Shown here: piece after piece, positions 10,501 to 20,787 of the stretch
Numbering within the stretch: position 1 is the first letter of the stretch
Layout of the letters: each line of letters opens with the position of its first letter
DNA from: Adineta ricciae
Taxonomy: Eukaryota; Rotifera; Eurotatoria; Adinetida; Adinetidae
NCBI GenBank assembly: GCA_905250025.1
Contig: CAJNOJ010000081.1
Coordinates: 124,001-188,000, forward strand
Length of the DNA stretch: 64,000 nt
Direction: 5' to 3'
The notes under the pieces: generated by a model
What the model saw: the letters and a program-made list of their open reading frames with translations, nothing else
Told to the model about the DNA's origin: nothing
Database searches by the model: none
Position numbers and translations under genes: made by a program

Positions 10501-13500
10501 CAGCTCTGTCAAGAAACCAATTAATCTGTTATTATGATTCTACCTCATTATTCAATGGAATACTTACACAGTGTTGTTGATGGGATCTTTGTTCTTTTCG
10601 AGCCAGCCCGTAGCAGTGTATGAGACAGTACCAGCATAGTGATGAATATCAAAATGCGCTTCAGCTTTGCCTTTACCTGGCTTGGGCTTGCCGAATTGTG
10701 GGTGTTTACCCAAGTGTTGACCGTAGAGTTTTTCAACAAACGTCTTGTCTGTGGCTTTTGGAACGATACATTCTTCTTCGAGAATCGACAGGATACCCAT
10801 CGGCTAGAACGACAACGCTGAAATCATACGATGAAAGAAACGATCGTTTACCTTCTCAATTAAATCAAGACAGGCTTGTAAATCCATACCAAAATCAACG
10901 AACACCCAATTGATACCTTCTTTCTTGTATTCTTCTTGTTCCAAGACGAACATGTGATGATTGAAGAATTGTTGGAGACGTTCGTTTGTATAATTAATAC
11001 ACAATTGTTCGAATCCATTGTACTATAAATGCGATAAATGTCAATAAACACGTCGATGTCAAAGTGGACAACTTACCTCGAAAATTTCGAAACCAGCAAT
11101 ATCAAGGACAGCAATAAAATATTGTCGTTTCGATTTGACATCGAGTGTTACGTTGACACGTTCGACTAACCAGATGAACATGCGAGAGTAGATCTAAGTC
11201 ATCAAAATATGGTCTATTTTCAAAATTGAAAATCTTCAAATTCGCTTACAGCTTTCGATAAAGCACCAATTGAGTTGATAACTTGATCTTTGTTTTGACC
11301 TTTGTTGACATATTCGTTACCGACCTAGATGATCAATAATTTTATGTAGACAAACAGATGCCAGAAGACGAACCTTGATACGGGGTTTGAGTAAACCTTT
11401 CAAGAGATCAGCTGCTTCAACACCAAGTAAATGAGCAACTTTTTCAACCTCTTCTGTTCCGTCGGCCTCGGCTTGTTCTTCACGAGGTCGTTGTTTCCAT
11501 TGAGAATTACCCCAATGCATGATGGCTGATGTGCATCTGTATAAGTTTTTCTTTTCCTCCTACAATGAAACGGCACGTTATAAAAGTTACTCATAAGAAT
11601 GATCAGCACAAACCGCAGTAAAACCAAGAACGTCCATAGCTTCGTCGGTTAATTTCATTTCTTCGGTATCATCAACACCGTCAATTGTAAGCATACCTTG
11701 AGCGACATAGAAGTATTTCGATGGGTCCGGTTCGAGTAGGCAGTCCTCTATCAAATCAGAGAGGCTATTAGATTAAGAATCGGAAATGTTAACAACAAAT
11801 GTACTTTGCATTTCAGGAAAAGCTGCTGAACACATTTGATAGAAAATGTGATAGTTACGTTCAGCTAGAAGAAATATTTGTCAATGATCAGTAGATCATC
11901 AAAGAAAGTGAATTCTACCTGGTTGCTAAAAAAATCGAAAAAAAAAGTCAAATGAATTGCAAAGTTCGATTCAATGAAACAAACCTGAAAGATGACACGA
12001 GATTTTTCGAGTAAATATACTTCAATATCGGCACCAGCAATTTTACCGGTTGGACCAAAATGAATACGAATAAATTTACCCTAGAGAAAGAGATGAACTG
12101 AACACTGTGATCAAAGATTGAATTCACAATTATTTACGAATCGAGAAGAGTTGTTGTTACGTGTGGTCTTAGCATTACCGTAGGCTTCCAAGACGGGATC
12201 TACGCAAGACATTAATGGTTATTTGAAAACTTTCTTTCCAGCTATCTTATACGTACTAGCAGCGACGATTTGATCTTCGAGGGTTTGTTGTTTCTATTTG
12301 AGAAGACAAAAGTATGAGCAAAAAACGTGAAGACATGCATCATGATTGAGAATACTTACACCTGCAGTTTCTTCTTCCTTCTTCTTCTCAGTTGCTGCAG
12401 CGACCAAGGCGAAATATTGAATGACCTTCTTGGTGTTTTCTGTTTTTCCAGCACCTGATTCACCAGTAATCAACATTGATTGATTTTCACGATCTATAGC
12501 CAATGACAGATCATCATCAATCAATCAATAACATCCATTTTTCATTATTTGAATTCATCCAGTCCCTCGTATTCATATTCATAACAATCAGACAGATAAT
12601 TTCTTCTCGCTAGTTTACTTTCCATCTGGCTTATGTTCTCGTCTCCCTCTGGATGTTAAGACGGTAGCGTTAATTGCTTTGTTCTCTTCTCGTACAGACA
12701 ACTAACTTTCCGAAGATAGTATTTGGAAGAAAAACTGAATAGAATGACAGGCTCGCTAATAGTTTCGAGGTATGTCGCAATCAGCAAGACGTCTCAATTG
12801 AAAATGATACTTACCGCGAAGCATATTCGAGTAGGCATTGTCAGCAATAGCGTACAAATGTGGTGCGACTTCTGTACGTTTTTTACCACGATACATCATA
12901 ACTACCTTCATTGTATAGATAGGAAGACGTTTGAATGGATTGATGACAACACAAAAAAGTCCCGAATATGTCTAAAAATTGACTCTCGGAGATGAAAATA
13001 CGCGTTTCCGGTCAAAGATACATACGTAGATCAGCCAACGTGCGTAACGTTCACGTAAGTTGGAGAAAACCGAAGCATCATTCAAATAGGTTAAATCAGC
13101 CATATCATCGTAACATGAAAATTTAGGTGGATTCATTTGTTGAATGAGATCAGTTTTCACTGTTACTTTCTAGACGAATCGAAACACGAAAACTCAGACG
13201 AAAACATGTGTAGGTCAACGTTTACCTCGCCTTTTGGTGTTTGTACGATAGTTTGGTCGCCTTTAACTTCAAGGATTTCACCAGCACTGTAAACTTCCTT
13301 GGGATCCGGAATCCAACAAGCTTTTTTGGCATCAAATGCTTGAGAACGAAGTTTCAATTTCTCTTCTGTTGGTAAAACCAAATATCTCAGAGACTCTTTC
13401 AGCTCCGGATCATTTGGATCGTAGGCCATCCTTAAAACGCAAATGACAATGCATCGTCTCGAAAGAAAATCTTTCGTGATTTTCAACATACGATTCAGCC

Positions 13501-13505
13501 GACAT
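4576..13505 (-). CDS. Mhc: Muscle myosin heavy chain (class II), interrupted by an assembly-type duplication
   Basis: Motor protein of thick filaments. Exons (plus-strand coordinates, gene order): 13492..13505, 13226..13431, 13026..13169, 12815..12971, 12360..12493, 12257..12293, 12139..12199, 11985..12080, 11919..11925, 11805..11864, 11614..11747, 11374..11559, 11250..11324, 11077..11193, 10852..11022, 10568..10803, 10364..10505, 9617..10304, 9489..9566, 8545..9423, 8110..8493 (or its copy 6976..7359), 6767..6913, 6526..6702, 6254..6471, 5886..6197, 5225..5836, 4970..5171, 4858..4911, 4705..4799, 4576..4650. These sum to 5898 nt, 1965 residues, the usual length. Seen: the SH3-like N-terminus, P-loop [21 protein letters not shown] (switch I region), glycine/lysine-rich loop 2, the relay and converter regions, an IQ-like neck, then a coiled-coil rod. 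The exon 7412..8102 is a truncated second copy next to the N at 8103. Confidence 0.93.
6971..8102. repeat. Copy 1 of the duplicated myosin rod segment
   Basis: Direct repeat of 8105..9235. It contains a complete 384-nt rod exon, an intron, and the 3' 691 nt of the next-upstream rod exon, where it stops abruptly against the N. Exons differ from copy 2 by scattered substitutions, most of them silent; the intron differs more and by a small length change. It is best read as a second haplotype of the same gene left in the assembly. Confidence 0.85.
8103..8103. other. Single N (scaffold gap or join)
   Basis: The only ambiguous base seen in the window. It sits exactly at the junction of the two rod copies: a splice donor of one copy meets the middle of an exon of the other, with no acceptor in between, so it marks an unresolved join. 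Confidence 0.9.
8105..9235. repeat. Copy 2 of the duplicated myosin rod segment
   Basis: Direct repeat of 6971..8102. This copy is continuous with the full upstream exon 8545..9423, so together with the exons downstream of copy 1 it restores one continuous rod. Confidence 0.85.
11919..11925 (-). other. 7-nt microexon of the myosin gene
   Basis: Sequence CAACCAG is bordered by TTTAG upstream and GTAGAA downstream. It is needed to join the preceding exon, ending in VIFQ, to the next, beginning in [10 protein letters not shown], in frame; it adds Q, P and the first base of the Ala codon. Confidence 0.75.
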
Positions 13506-13657
13506 GTTTGCTTTTTTTTGTTAAATATTACTTAACAAAAAAACAGATAGATAATTTTCAGCAACGAAAATCTCTTCTTGTCGTCGTCTACACCGATGTT
13601 CGAATGCTCGCGTCGATATGTCTCTGCGAAACAGAGTTCTCGCTGATTGACTCGCAC

Positions 13658-13665
13658 TTATATAC
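13658..13665 (-). promoter_or_regulatory. TATA box of the myosin heavy chain gene
   Basis: Minus-strand GTATATAAG lies about 155 bp upstream of the myosin ATG, followed by a GC-richer leader. Good match to TATAWAAG and sensible distance, so a likely core promoter. Confidence 0.6.
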
Positions 13666-14211
13666 GATCTCGATTTGGAACGAGAGAAATGTAGAGAGGG
13701 AGAGAGAGAGAATTACCAAAAAGGAATTTTCTCTCGATTATTCGAATTGTTATTTTTTCCTTCATGCTATTTCTATTAACTCGCTTGGACAGATATTATC
13801 CGCAAGCATCGCACTCTGATTTTGCAATTTGTTTATCGCATTATGTGACCAGATGGCTGGGCAAGCAGGCAAAGAGAAACACAGAGAGAGAGAGAGAGAA
13901 CGATGAAGAAAAACAATTGTGTATTTTTCACTTCAGTAACCTATAAAGCGATATTACTTTGTTCGCTTGGATTAACCGTGCTATTAGTAAAAGACCATAT
14001 GTATTGATTATCTCGTTGCGGAGAACTAATGCTATTTCAATTTGCAACCTTTTGGGCTGAATGAAAAAGGAAATGATCTTATCATCTCGCTAAGGGATAT
14101 GCAAAAAAAGACAAAGTTAAGTTTCCGTAGATGATAGATAAATATGAGTCTAATTGGATAATGCCTTGATGGAAATGCATAAATACGAAATAAATTACCA
14201 AAATAGCCTCG

Positions 14212-14280
14212 ACTTTTCTCATCCAGTCACAAATTCCCAAATATGGATATTGTTGGCGACAGCGTTCGTCCAACACCATG
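14212..14280 (-). other. Possible orphan coding exon
   Basis: On the minus strand a stretch between an AG acceptor (CTCATAG) and a GTAATT donor encodes about 23 residues containing DERCRQQYPYLGICDWM, which looks protein-like. No partner exons were found in the surrounding 2 kb and the family is not recognised. It could be part of an undetected gene, a remnant, or chance. Confidence 0.2.
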
Positions 14281-16276
14281 CTATGAGATAATCAATCGAG
14301 CAACTGTTCTCTCATATCGCAGACTTCGAAAGTCATCTTGACTCTGCTGTAGGTACAACAACGTCCATCCAGTTCGAGAGAGAGAGAGAGATAATCAAAT
14401 ATCCGTACTCTTAACTTCTTGAAAAAGAACAGATATTCAACAAAAGATGTTCCACAGATTGAGACAATGATTGATCTTGAAAACTAACTAGGCAGATGAA
14501 AAATGTCCGAGCAGATTAGTCTAATCATATACATAATAAGGTAACGAGAGAGGAAAACCCGAGAAGACGATAATTAATTAACAACAACCATATTCGACAG
14601 CAGCAATAAAAAATGACAAATAGAAAAAGTCATCATCAATCATCGAAGATTTCGCGTGGGTTGCTAATTTTCATGCCAATAATCCATCGGTTAGGATGAC
14701 ATCGAACCTAATTCTTATTTGATAACCAATTTTCTCCATCGCTTCTAATCGGATATTGATGATTTTATCTGATAAAGTCTGACAGTTCGTTTGACCATGA
14801 TTGAATAACGTCATATACATAGATAATCATCCATTCGGTCGTGTATTTACGAAGCAAAGTATCGAAAATTGGTCAATCCAAGATGTTCCTAATGAACATT
14901 TAATTAGTCAAACGAGACATATACACAGAAGAACAGCAAAAGATAATTAATCGATAACAAAGAGATATGTGATGTCGTCGTCTTCTTTTCTTTCTCTTCA
15001 TACAAACACCATTTTTCACACATACACATCAAGCAGCATTGTATGATAACATAATCGATGATAAAATCTGCGCGAGAGGATCTACTTTCCTTGAATACAT
15101 TCTTATACTATCTGCATGAGTATTTCAACAATTTACTTTTCCATCTGCTCATTTCTTGGCGGATAATAGGAAAAAACATTTTTCTTGTTCCAGAAATGCC
15201 ATTACGCAGTAACTATATATGTGTATATTCCAAAGACTAATATCAGAAGAAGAGCGTTCACTAAGTGCCTGATATTCTTTTGCGAGAACGATAATTACAC
15301 CATTCGTGTCTATTGTAAACAATAAGGACACTCTTCCATACATCGATTCGTAGATTTATGTTTTGTGTATATGAAAATATTATCTCTTGAAAGCTTTTCA
15401 GGCTAATCGAGTATCGGTTTAGTTCGACTCGACAAACTTTTAGATGGCTTCTGCAAGCAAAACCATTAGCAATTATCGTTCTATGCCACTTCTCTTGTCG
15501 CCGATTGATGTCTACATGTTTTGAATATCTTGAAGTAGTTAGTAGACATACACAGCGAGTCCATGATTCTTGATATTCAACAAGCAGTGAACTTGCTTGT
15601 TTTCTTTTGACAGCTGTTAGCAATAATTTACTTTACGTTCGTCAGAGAAGGGGAAGGCATAAGGAATACCCTGGTCGCATACGTGTTCATCATTTATGCT
15701 ATCTTTGAGTAATGACCAAGTCGATTTCATATACTGGGGAGATAAATTATCGTGTTTTGCTCTGTGAAGGAGAAAGAAATAGTAGCAAGACAAAGAATCA
15801 TCGACGTTTCGGTTACTAACACACTAGTATATTCGCGGAATAGGATGAAAAACTGTTACATAGTAAAGATGAAGATTTGCTTTTCTTATCGGAATAGTTT
15901 TATGAAGTCTATTAAGCTAGGGATAAACATGGTATGCACAAAGTTTTCATCTGATAAGTCATGGAAAAGACTAGAGACAAATCAATTTGGTAGATTTGTC
16001 GACGATATACAACTGAACAAATGAGTCGGTATTTAGCCTAAGTAATGAAATAACTCCGAAAGTTAGAATTAAAGATGATAAATGCTAGGATACTGAAACA
16101 AATGACGATGAAGAAAATGACACAACACACGAGATAAGAAAATGTAAGTATTATAAAAAAATTGAAGCAAAGCGAAGAGAACAGAACGCATTACACAACA
16201 TAAAGTAAGTAGAGAAGAGACACATGACGAAGACTATCAAGAAAGTGATTGAATCTCTGTTTTGCAGAAGTCCATT

Positions 16277-16840
16277 ATGAGTACGAACAATAATACTTCG
16301 TCGACGTCACCTACGAGAAAATCTCAGAGGAACGTTTGGGATCCGAAAAAAGAATCTGAAAAGCAAAATTTTCGTGTACAAGAGAAACCACCGCTTTCTC
16401 TTCGTCAATTTCTTCGTTCGACTGTTACTGTTAATCCTGGTGGTCAACAATGGAAGCCATCTGGTGTATATAATCCACCTGTCGTTCATGATGATTCAAC
16501 ACTTCAAAAGACGCCAGACGAACCGCCGAAAGTTGTGAAAAAAGATTCGAAGGATAAAAAACCTGTTTGGTATCCACCTGGTACTGTTAAGCGACAAGAA
16601 GTCAAAGCATCGAATGAAGAGAACAAGTCCGAGAAAAAGGAAAATGAAAAACCCGAGGAAAAGCCAAGATCTAGATCGAAAGACAAATCAATTCGTCCAT
16701 GGCGTCCATCTGGTCATCCTGAATACGATCCAGTATTGTACTTTGATCCACCAAGTTTAAGATGGTCAGCAAAACAAATCAAAAGCACAATGCCTGAATT
16801 TCAATCAACATCGAAGAAATCATCGACAAATCAAAAGTGA
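16277..16840 (+). CDS. Uncharacterised disordered protein with W-x-P-x-G repeats
   Basis: 187 residues from the ATG at 16277; a TTTTGCAG acceptor just upstream suggests a spliced 5' leader. The protein is highly charged and rich in Lys, Glu, Ser and Pro with no membrane segment. Three spaced motifs recur: QWKPSGVYNPP, VWYPPGTVK and PWRPSGHPEYDP. A conserved-looking C-terminus (YDPVLYFDPPSLRWS) follows. The family is not recognised. The motif pattern suggests short linear binding motifs in an otherwise unstructured linker or adaptor; this is inference. Confidence 0.7.
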   Translation: MSTNNNTSSTSPTRKSQRNVWDPKKESEKQNFRVQEKPPLSLRQFLRSTVTVNPGGQQWKPSGVYNPPVVHDDSTLQKTPDEPPKVVKKDSKDKKPVWYPPGTVKRQEVKASNEENKSEKKENEKPEEKPRSRSKDKSIRPWRPSGHPEYDPVLYFDPPSLRWSAKQIKSTMPEFQSTSKKSSTNQK

Positions 16841-16853
16841 TCCTAGCACATAT

Positions 16854-16871
16854 TGTCTGTCTGTCTGTCTG
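16854..16871. repeat. (TGTC)n microsatellite
   Basis: Four to five perfect TGTC units just after the stop of the W-x-P-x-G gene, inside its 3' untranslated region. Confidence 0.8.
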
Positions 16872-16940
16872 ATTAACATGTATTTTTGTTTTCTTTCAAA
16901 TAAAAATTTCAATACGTGCGAAAGTACGAAATATCAAATT

Positions 16941-18027
16941 TTATAAAGTACGAAATGTCAGATTGAGGCGAGGAGTTTTCACATGTTTCTCCTTGGGTAC
17001 CGAATGTTTCCAGTATTGCTGTGTTGCACCTGACATCACAATCAACGATCCGTTTGTCAATGAGAACTCATACTGAGAAAACAAATGAGAGAAGAATAAT
17101 CGATTTCTTAATATCAACTCACATCTTTCTTCTCTGGATTCGTTAACTGCTTTCGTTTTCGAGTGAGGTTTTTACCAAAACAACGAAGATGTCGAACCAG
17201 AAACCTGGATAGTATTGTGCGCGTGACAAAAAAAATGCAAACAAAGCATACTCATACTTGCGTGTAGCACCCAATGTTATGGAAGCAATTATATCTTTTG
17301 CTTCATTATCAGCATGAAAATTAATATAATCATTTCCATCCCTGTACAGATTAACTAAGCAATAATCGAATTTGACATCTATGCATAACGAAATATTCGT
17401 TTTTCAGATATTTTAGAGCATGTATCTAGAATTACTCAATTGTTTTTCAAGTTGAGCTTTTAACATTTGCATAGGCGATGTCCAAACATGTTGCTTTTGC
17501 TTCTGAAACAGTTCTTTGACGACAATTCCCTCATCGGCGAACCACGATTGAAGGCGAGGCTATAGTTGAAGTCAAAGCACGTACAGAAAAGATTTCTCCT
17601 CTATTTACTAAATGAATTGGCTTCCCATACATAGTGATCTGAGTGTGTTCGAAATTCAATTCTAAGAACAATGAATGTAAACATAAGTACAATTGCTGTC
17701 TTTTCTCATTATACAAACCTTTCATCAAGTGATCAAACAAGCTATTAGTTTCTTCTTTATTTATGAAATCTGGACACCATTGCAGTGTAGACTCAGAATC
17801 AATCTGTATTTCTTGTAAGATCGGTGTTAATTGAAATTGAAGCCTGTGCGTTAATATACGAATCAATTCGTACGTCTCTACAATCCCTTCGCTTACCATT
17901 TACTGTCCCGAACAAGTTCCATCTTAACTTGATTTGAGTCTTCTGGATTTTCTTCTGTACTTGATTCAGATATTGTTCTCTTTCTTTTGTTTGTCAATGT
18001 GCTGGTATTCATGTCGTTTCCTAACAT
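16941..18027 (-). CDS. AlkB-family Fe(II)/2-oxoglutarate dioxygenase, ALKBH2/3-like
   Basis: Oxidative demethylase expected to repair 1-methyladenine and 3-methylcytosine in DNA or RNA. Model complement(join(16941..17072,17123..17204,17258..17378,17436..17559,17609..17661,17719..17843,17897..18027)), 768 nt, 255 residues. Seen: an N-terminal basic nuclear-type stretch NKRKR, the entry segment CPDFINKEETNSLFDHLM, PRLQSWFADEG (substrate-lid region), NLYRDGNDYINFHADNE with the metal ligands H-x-D, SITLGATRKF, GSLIVMSGATQQYWKHSVPK with the distal His ligand, and PRLNLTFR with the 2-oxoglutarate-binding Arg. All key residues are intact. Start: first in-frame ATG after a stop (18027), with 18012 as alternative. 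ALKBH3 fits slightly better than ALKBH2 by the overall layout; the choice is uncertain. Confidence 0.88.
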
Positions 18028-18362
18028 ATCATCTATTCTATCCGATAGATTGTCCACTACTCTGTGTTAAATGATGCTTTTATGACAAATTATGCGGAGC
18101 GTCTAAATACAACACCAGAAGTGAAAGATCGTTCTTTAATAACTGACGAAAAACTCGGTGATGTTTCCTTTATATATCACTAAAAAATATTTCTTCTAAT
18201 GCATGCAATTACATGACTCATTTAATGTGCAAAATCAAAAAATGGTCACACGCTATTTGGTATTGACAGGAGAGAAACACGACAGAGAACCCTCGTTGCA
18301 TTACTGTCATTTGATTTGACGTAATTACTTTTTCATTATCTATATATATAAAGAAGAAAGTT

Positions 18363-18390
18363 TGTCTGTCTGTCTGTCTGTCTGTCTGTT
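18363..18390. repeat. (GTCT)n microsatellite inside the Helitron
   Basis: Six to seven tandem GTCT units directly after the Helitron 5' end, a usual place for such runs in these elements. Confidence 0.85.
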
Positions 18391-18569
18391 CGCTATGCAT
18401 TCAGTCCCTGTAGCAGCTATCGGCGTGGAACTTTCCACAATGCTTCCTGAGACCCAGAGGAAGGTCGACATCTACTTTTCCCCGAGAACAAAGGAGCCAG
18501 CCGTTTGCTGCAGGCAATATATGAAACGGACCAATAGGATTGCGAGATTTCCCAAATTGAGGAAATTAA

Positions 18570-18885
18570 TAGCGAAGGCGGCCGAAGGCCGTCTGAGCGC
18601 TCATAGACAACAATCCACGTGTTCTACGTGCGCATGGGAGTCCTATACATGCTACAAGCAACCTGCGAAGCTGACCAATAGGATTGCGAGATGTGAAAAA
18701 TTGCAGCGGGTCGGTAGCGAAGGCGGCCGAAGGCCGTCTGAGCGCACATAGACATCAATCCACGTGTTCTGCCTGTGCATGCTACAAGCAACCTTGGACG
18801 CTAACCAATTGGATTGCGAGATGTGAAAAATTGCAGCGGGTCGGTAGCGAAGACCGTCTGAGTGCTCAAAGACAACAATCCACGT
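18570..18885. repeat. Three imperfect tandem repeats inside the Helitron
   Basis: Units of about 110-150 bp each contain a GCGAAGGCGGCCGAAGGCC-type core, a CAATCCACGTG box, GCTACAAGCAACC and a GATTGCGAGATGTGAAAAA string. The third unit has lost part of the GC-rich core. The GC content is clearly higher than in the surroundings. Confidence 0.75.
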
Positions 18886-19074
18886 GATCTCTACGCCTAT
18901 AATAGTTCGGTGAATGCTACAGATAATCTGCGAAACTCACCAATAGCGTTACAGGATCTCAAAAAATGAAGATAAATGTCGAGGGTGGGCGAATTCGAAG
19001 GATATAAGGTATGAAGTGACGTGATAGTGAGAAAGAGGTCGATGAATGAATAGCTGGAGTGTAGAATGAATATT

Positions 19075-19100
<26 letters not shown>
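19075..19100. repeat. (GA)n microsatellite
   Basis: About twelve GA units within the 3' half of the Helitron. Confidence 0.8.
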
Positions 19101-19106
<6 letters not shown>

Positions 19107-19320
19107 TGAATAAGTTCTGAGGCAGAAATCAGCTTCGGTAACTCTTTTGCATAAAGAGCTATAATTGAAGTTGTCGTTTTGTGCGATGCACGGCGGGAAA
19201 AATTAGGACCGCCAGCATACAATCTTGGAGTCTATTGATTTTTCTATTTGCTGCAGCTTTTCAACACGTCAGGCATTCGACATAGATATTTCTTATTTTG
19301 CAGCGGGTACGCCCGCTAGT

Positions 19321-20787
19321 TCAATATATTAAAAGACTCTCAAATGTTTTACTCCGATATGTAGTTATACAGTAATATTACCAGACTGTGCTACCGATTT
19401 AATATCTGTTCACAATTGAAATGTTCAAGTGCAGCGAAGGTGTAGCTTACACCGCTGTTTAATAGATAATTTTATTAATAATATCATGATCAACACTTTA
19501 CTTACACAACATACGCTAGTTCACATAATCCATAGAGAAAGGAAATCAGATACGGCTATTCGATGCAAATCTACATATCTTCACTCATCATTTTTTATCG
19601 AGGTTTATATTATTTGAGGTTATATATACGAAGTTTTACACCAGATTTGCCGTTATGAGAGCAGTCGTTTGATCGTACAGACTTTCGATTTCCGCAACAG
19701 TCCAGCCCAGGTCAGCTTCTTTTCTACTTCATTTGCATGTGAATGCATTTGAGAGACAATTGACCCGGTAACAATCGTTGGTATGCCATTCGCTTTCCTC
19801 TTGAATACAACGCTAAAACGTGTATGAGCCCTTTTGGGAAGAAGCTTCGCTCCATTTATGACGATCTTTTGCCGAAAGTGTTTCAGCTAATTTCTTCAAT
19901 CGCGCAGGTATATGATGCGTCTCCGAATCTCGTTTCAGTCTTGCATTCGATGATTCTGAGCACCTCTCTTAAATGCAAACAAGAAATTACTTAGATTCTT
20001 CCATCACATGATTTTCTTTTCTACTCATTTACCAAGCATTGTATGCAATACTTAGTTTGACTTTCACAGTCAAATACATATATTGTGCGATTTGTATTGC
20101 ATAACGAATGCAAGCCATCTCACTTTCCAAGAAAGACAAAAGGTCATTGGGCTTGTGTTAATTAATATATATATATTATTAGGTCTGTTAGTGCGCCATT
20201 GCTATCAATTGAATCGAATGGATTATGATAACCATCACTGGGTCTACTGGTCTCTATACTTTTTCGTTTGTGTCACTTTAACACAGAATAGACGATAAAT
20301 TCTACATACTGACAAAGTCTTCTCCTTACAAAATCCTTGATAAGAAACTTCATTAAGACATATAGTAAGACGCATCATAACATCCGTCATATCTCTATAC
20401 TCATTCTTTATCTTTCACTTTAGTGTGAACTTTGATAGTATCTCCATTTAGGTTTTTTGTTATAAATAAGTCTTAACTATTTTTCAGAACATCATCTTAC
20501 CCTGTTCCAATAAAGATACTATACGAATTGCTGAAATCTTCTTGCATATGCAGAAAAAGTAAAGTGAGACTTGAAGGCACTTTTATCAATAGAAAAGATA
20601 AGTTATTTTCAGTTGATTGGAAATTTCTTTCTATAGCAAGTTATCAAGAACAAAAAGATTATAGAAGTATTCTAAAATCGCTCTTGCAAGATAGACTTGA
20701 TTTATCGAGCTGATTGATCATTTCAAAGCACCTATTACTATTCTGTATGATAAAAGTTACAACAGTGTTTAACAAAAAGCATAGTGT
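19321..20787. other. Intergenic region between the Helitron and the NCS1 permease
   Basis: AT-rich sequence with no intact gene. A possible gene remnant lies at 19640..19990 on the minus strand. Short plus-strand open frames at 20083..20298 and 20528..20713 have no recognisable domain. Confidence 0.4.
19640..19990 (-). pseudogene. Possible degenerate gene fragment
   Basis: Minus-strand translation shows a protein-like stretch (IPARLKKLAETLSAKDRHKW) that breaks at a stop and continues in another frame as FSVVFKRKANGIPTIVTGSI. One frameshift would join the two. No start, splice sites or family were recognised, so this is a weak remnant call. Confidence 0.2.

Larger units (their letters stand above)
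13506..16276. other. 2.8-kb myosin upstream region
   Basis: The longest stretch without a supported gene. It holds the myosin promoter, several short GA runs (about 13697, 13885 and 14379) and AT-rich sequence. A possible orphan exon lies at 14212..14280 (listed separately). Open frames elsewhere lack conserved motifs. The size fits a regulatory region of a strongly expressed muscle gene. Confidence 0.5.
18339..19320 (+). mobile_element. Non-autonomous Helitron
   Basis: 982-bp element starting TCTATATATATAAA, a typical Helitron 5' end, followed by a (GTCT)n run, and ending in CTAGT directly after the hairpin GCGGG-TACG-CCCGC. Flanks are A on the left and T on the right, as expected for insertion between A and T without target duplication. 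No Rep/helicase coding is present. Inside are three imperfect tandem units (about 18570-18885). The strand is given by the 5' TC and 3' CTAGT ends. Confidence 0.85.

Noticed and set aside
15261-15623. 120-codon minus-strand open frame in the myosin upstream region
   Set aside because: Composition and lack of domains, promoter and splice partners do not support a gene; some chance remains.
18570-18885. Repeats resembling a CRISPR array
   Set aside because: Units are long, imperfect and without constant spacers, and lie inside a Helitron of a eukaryote.
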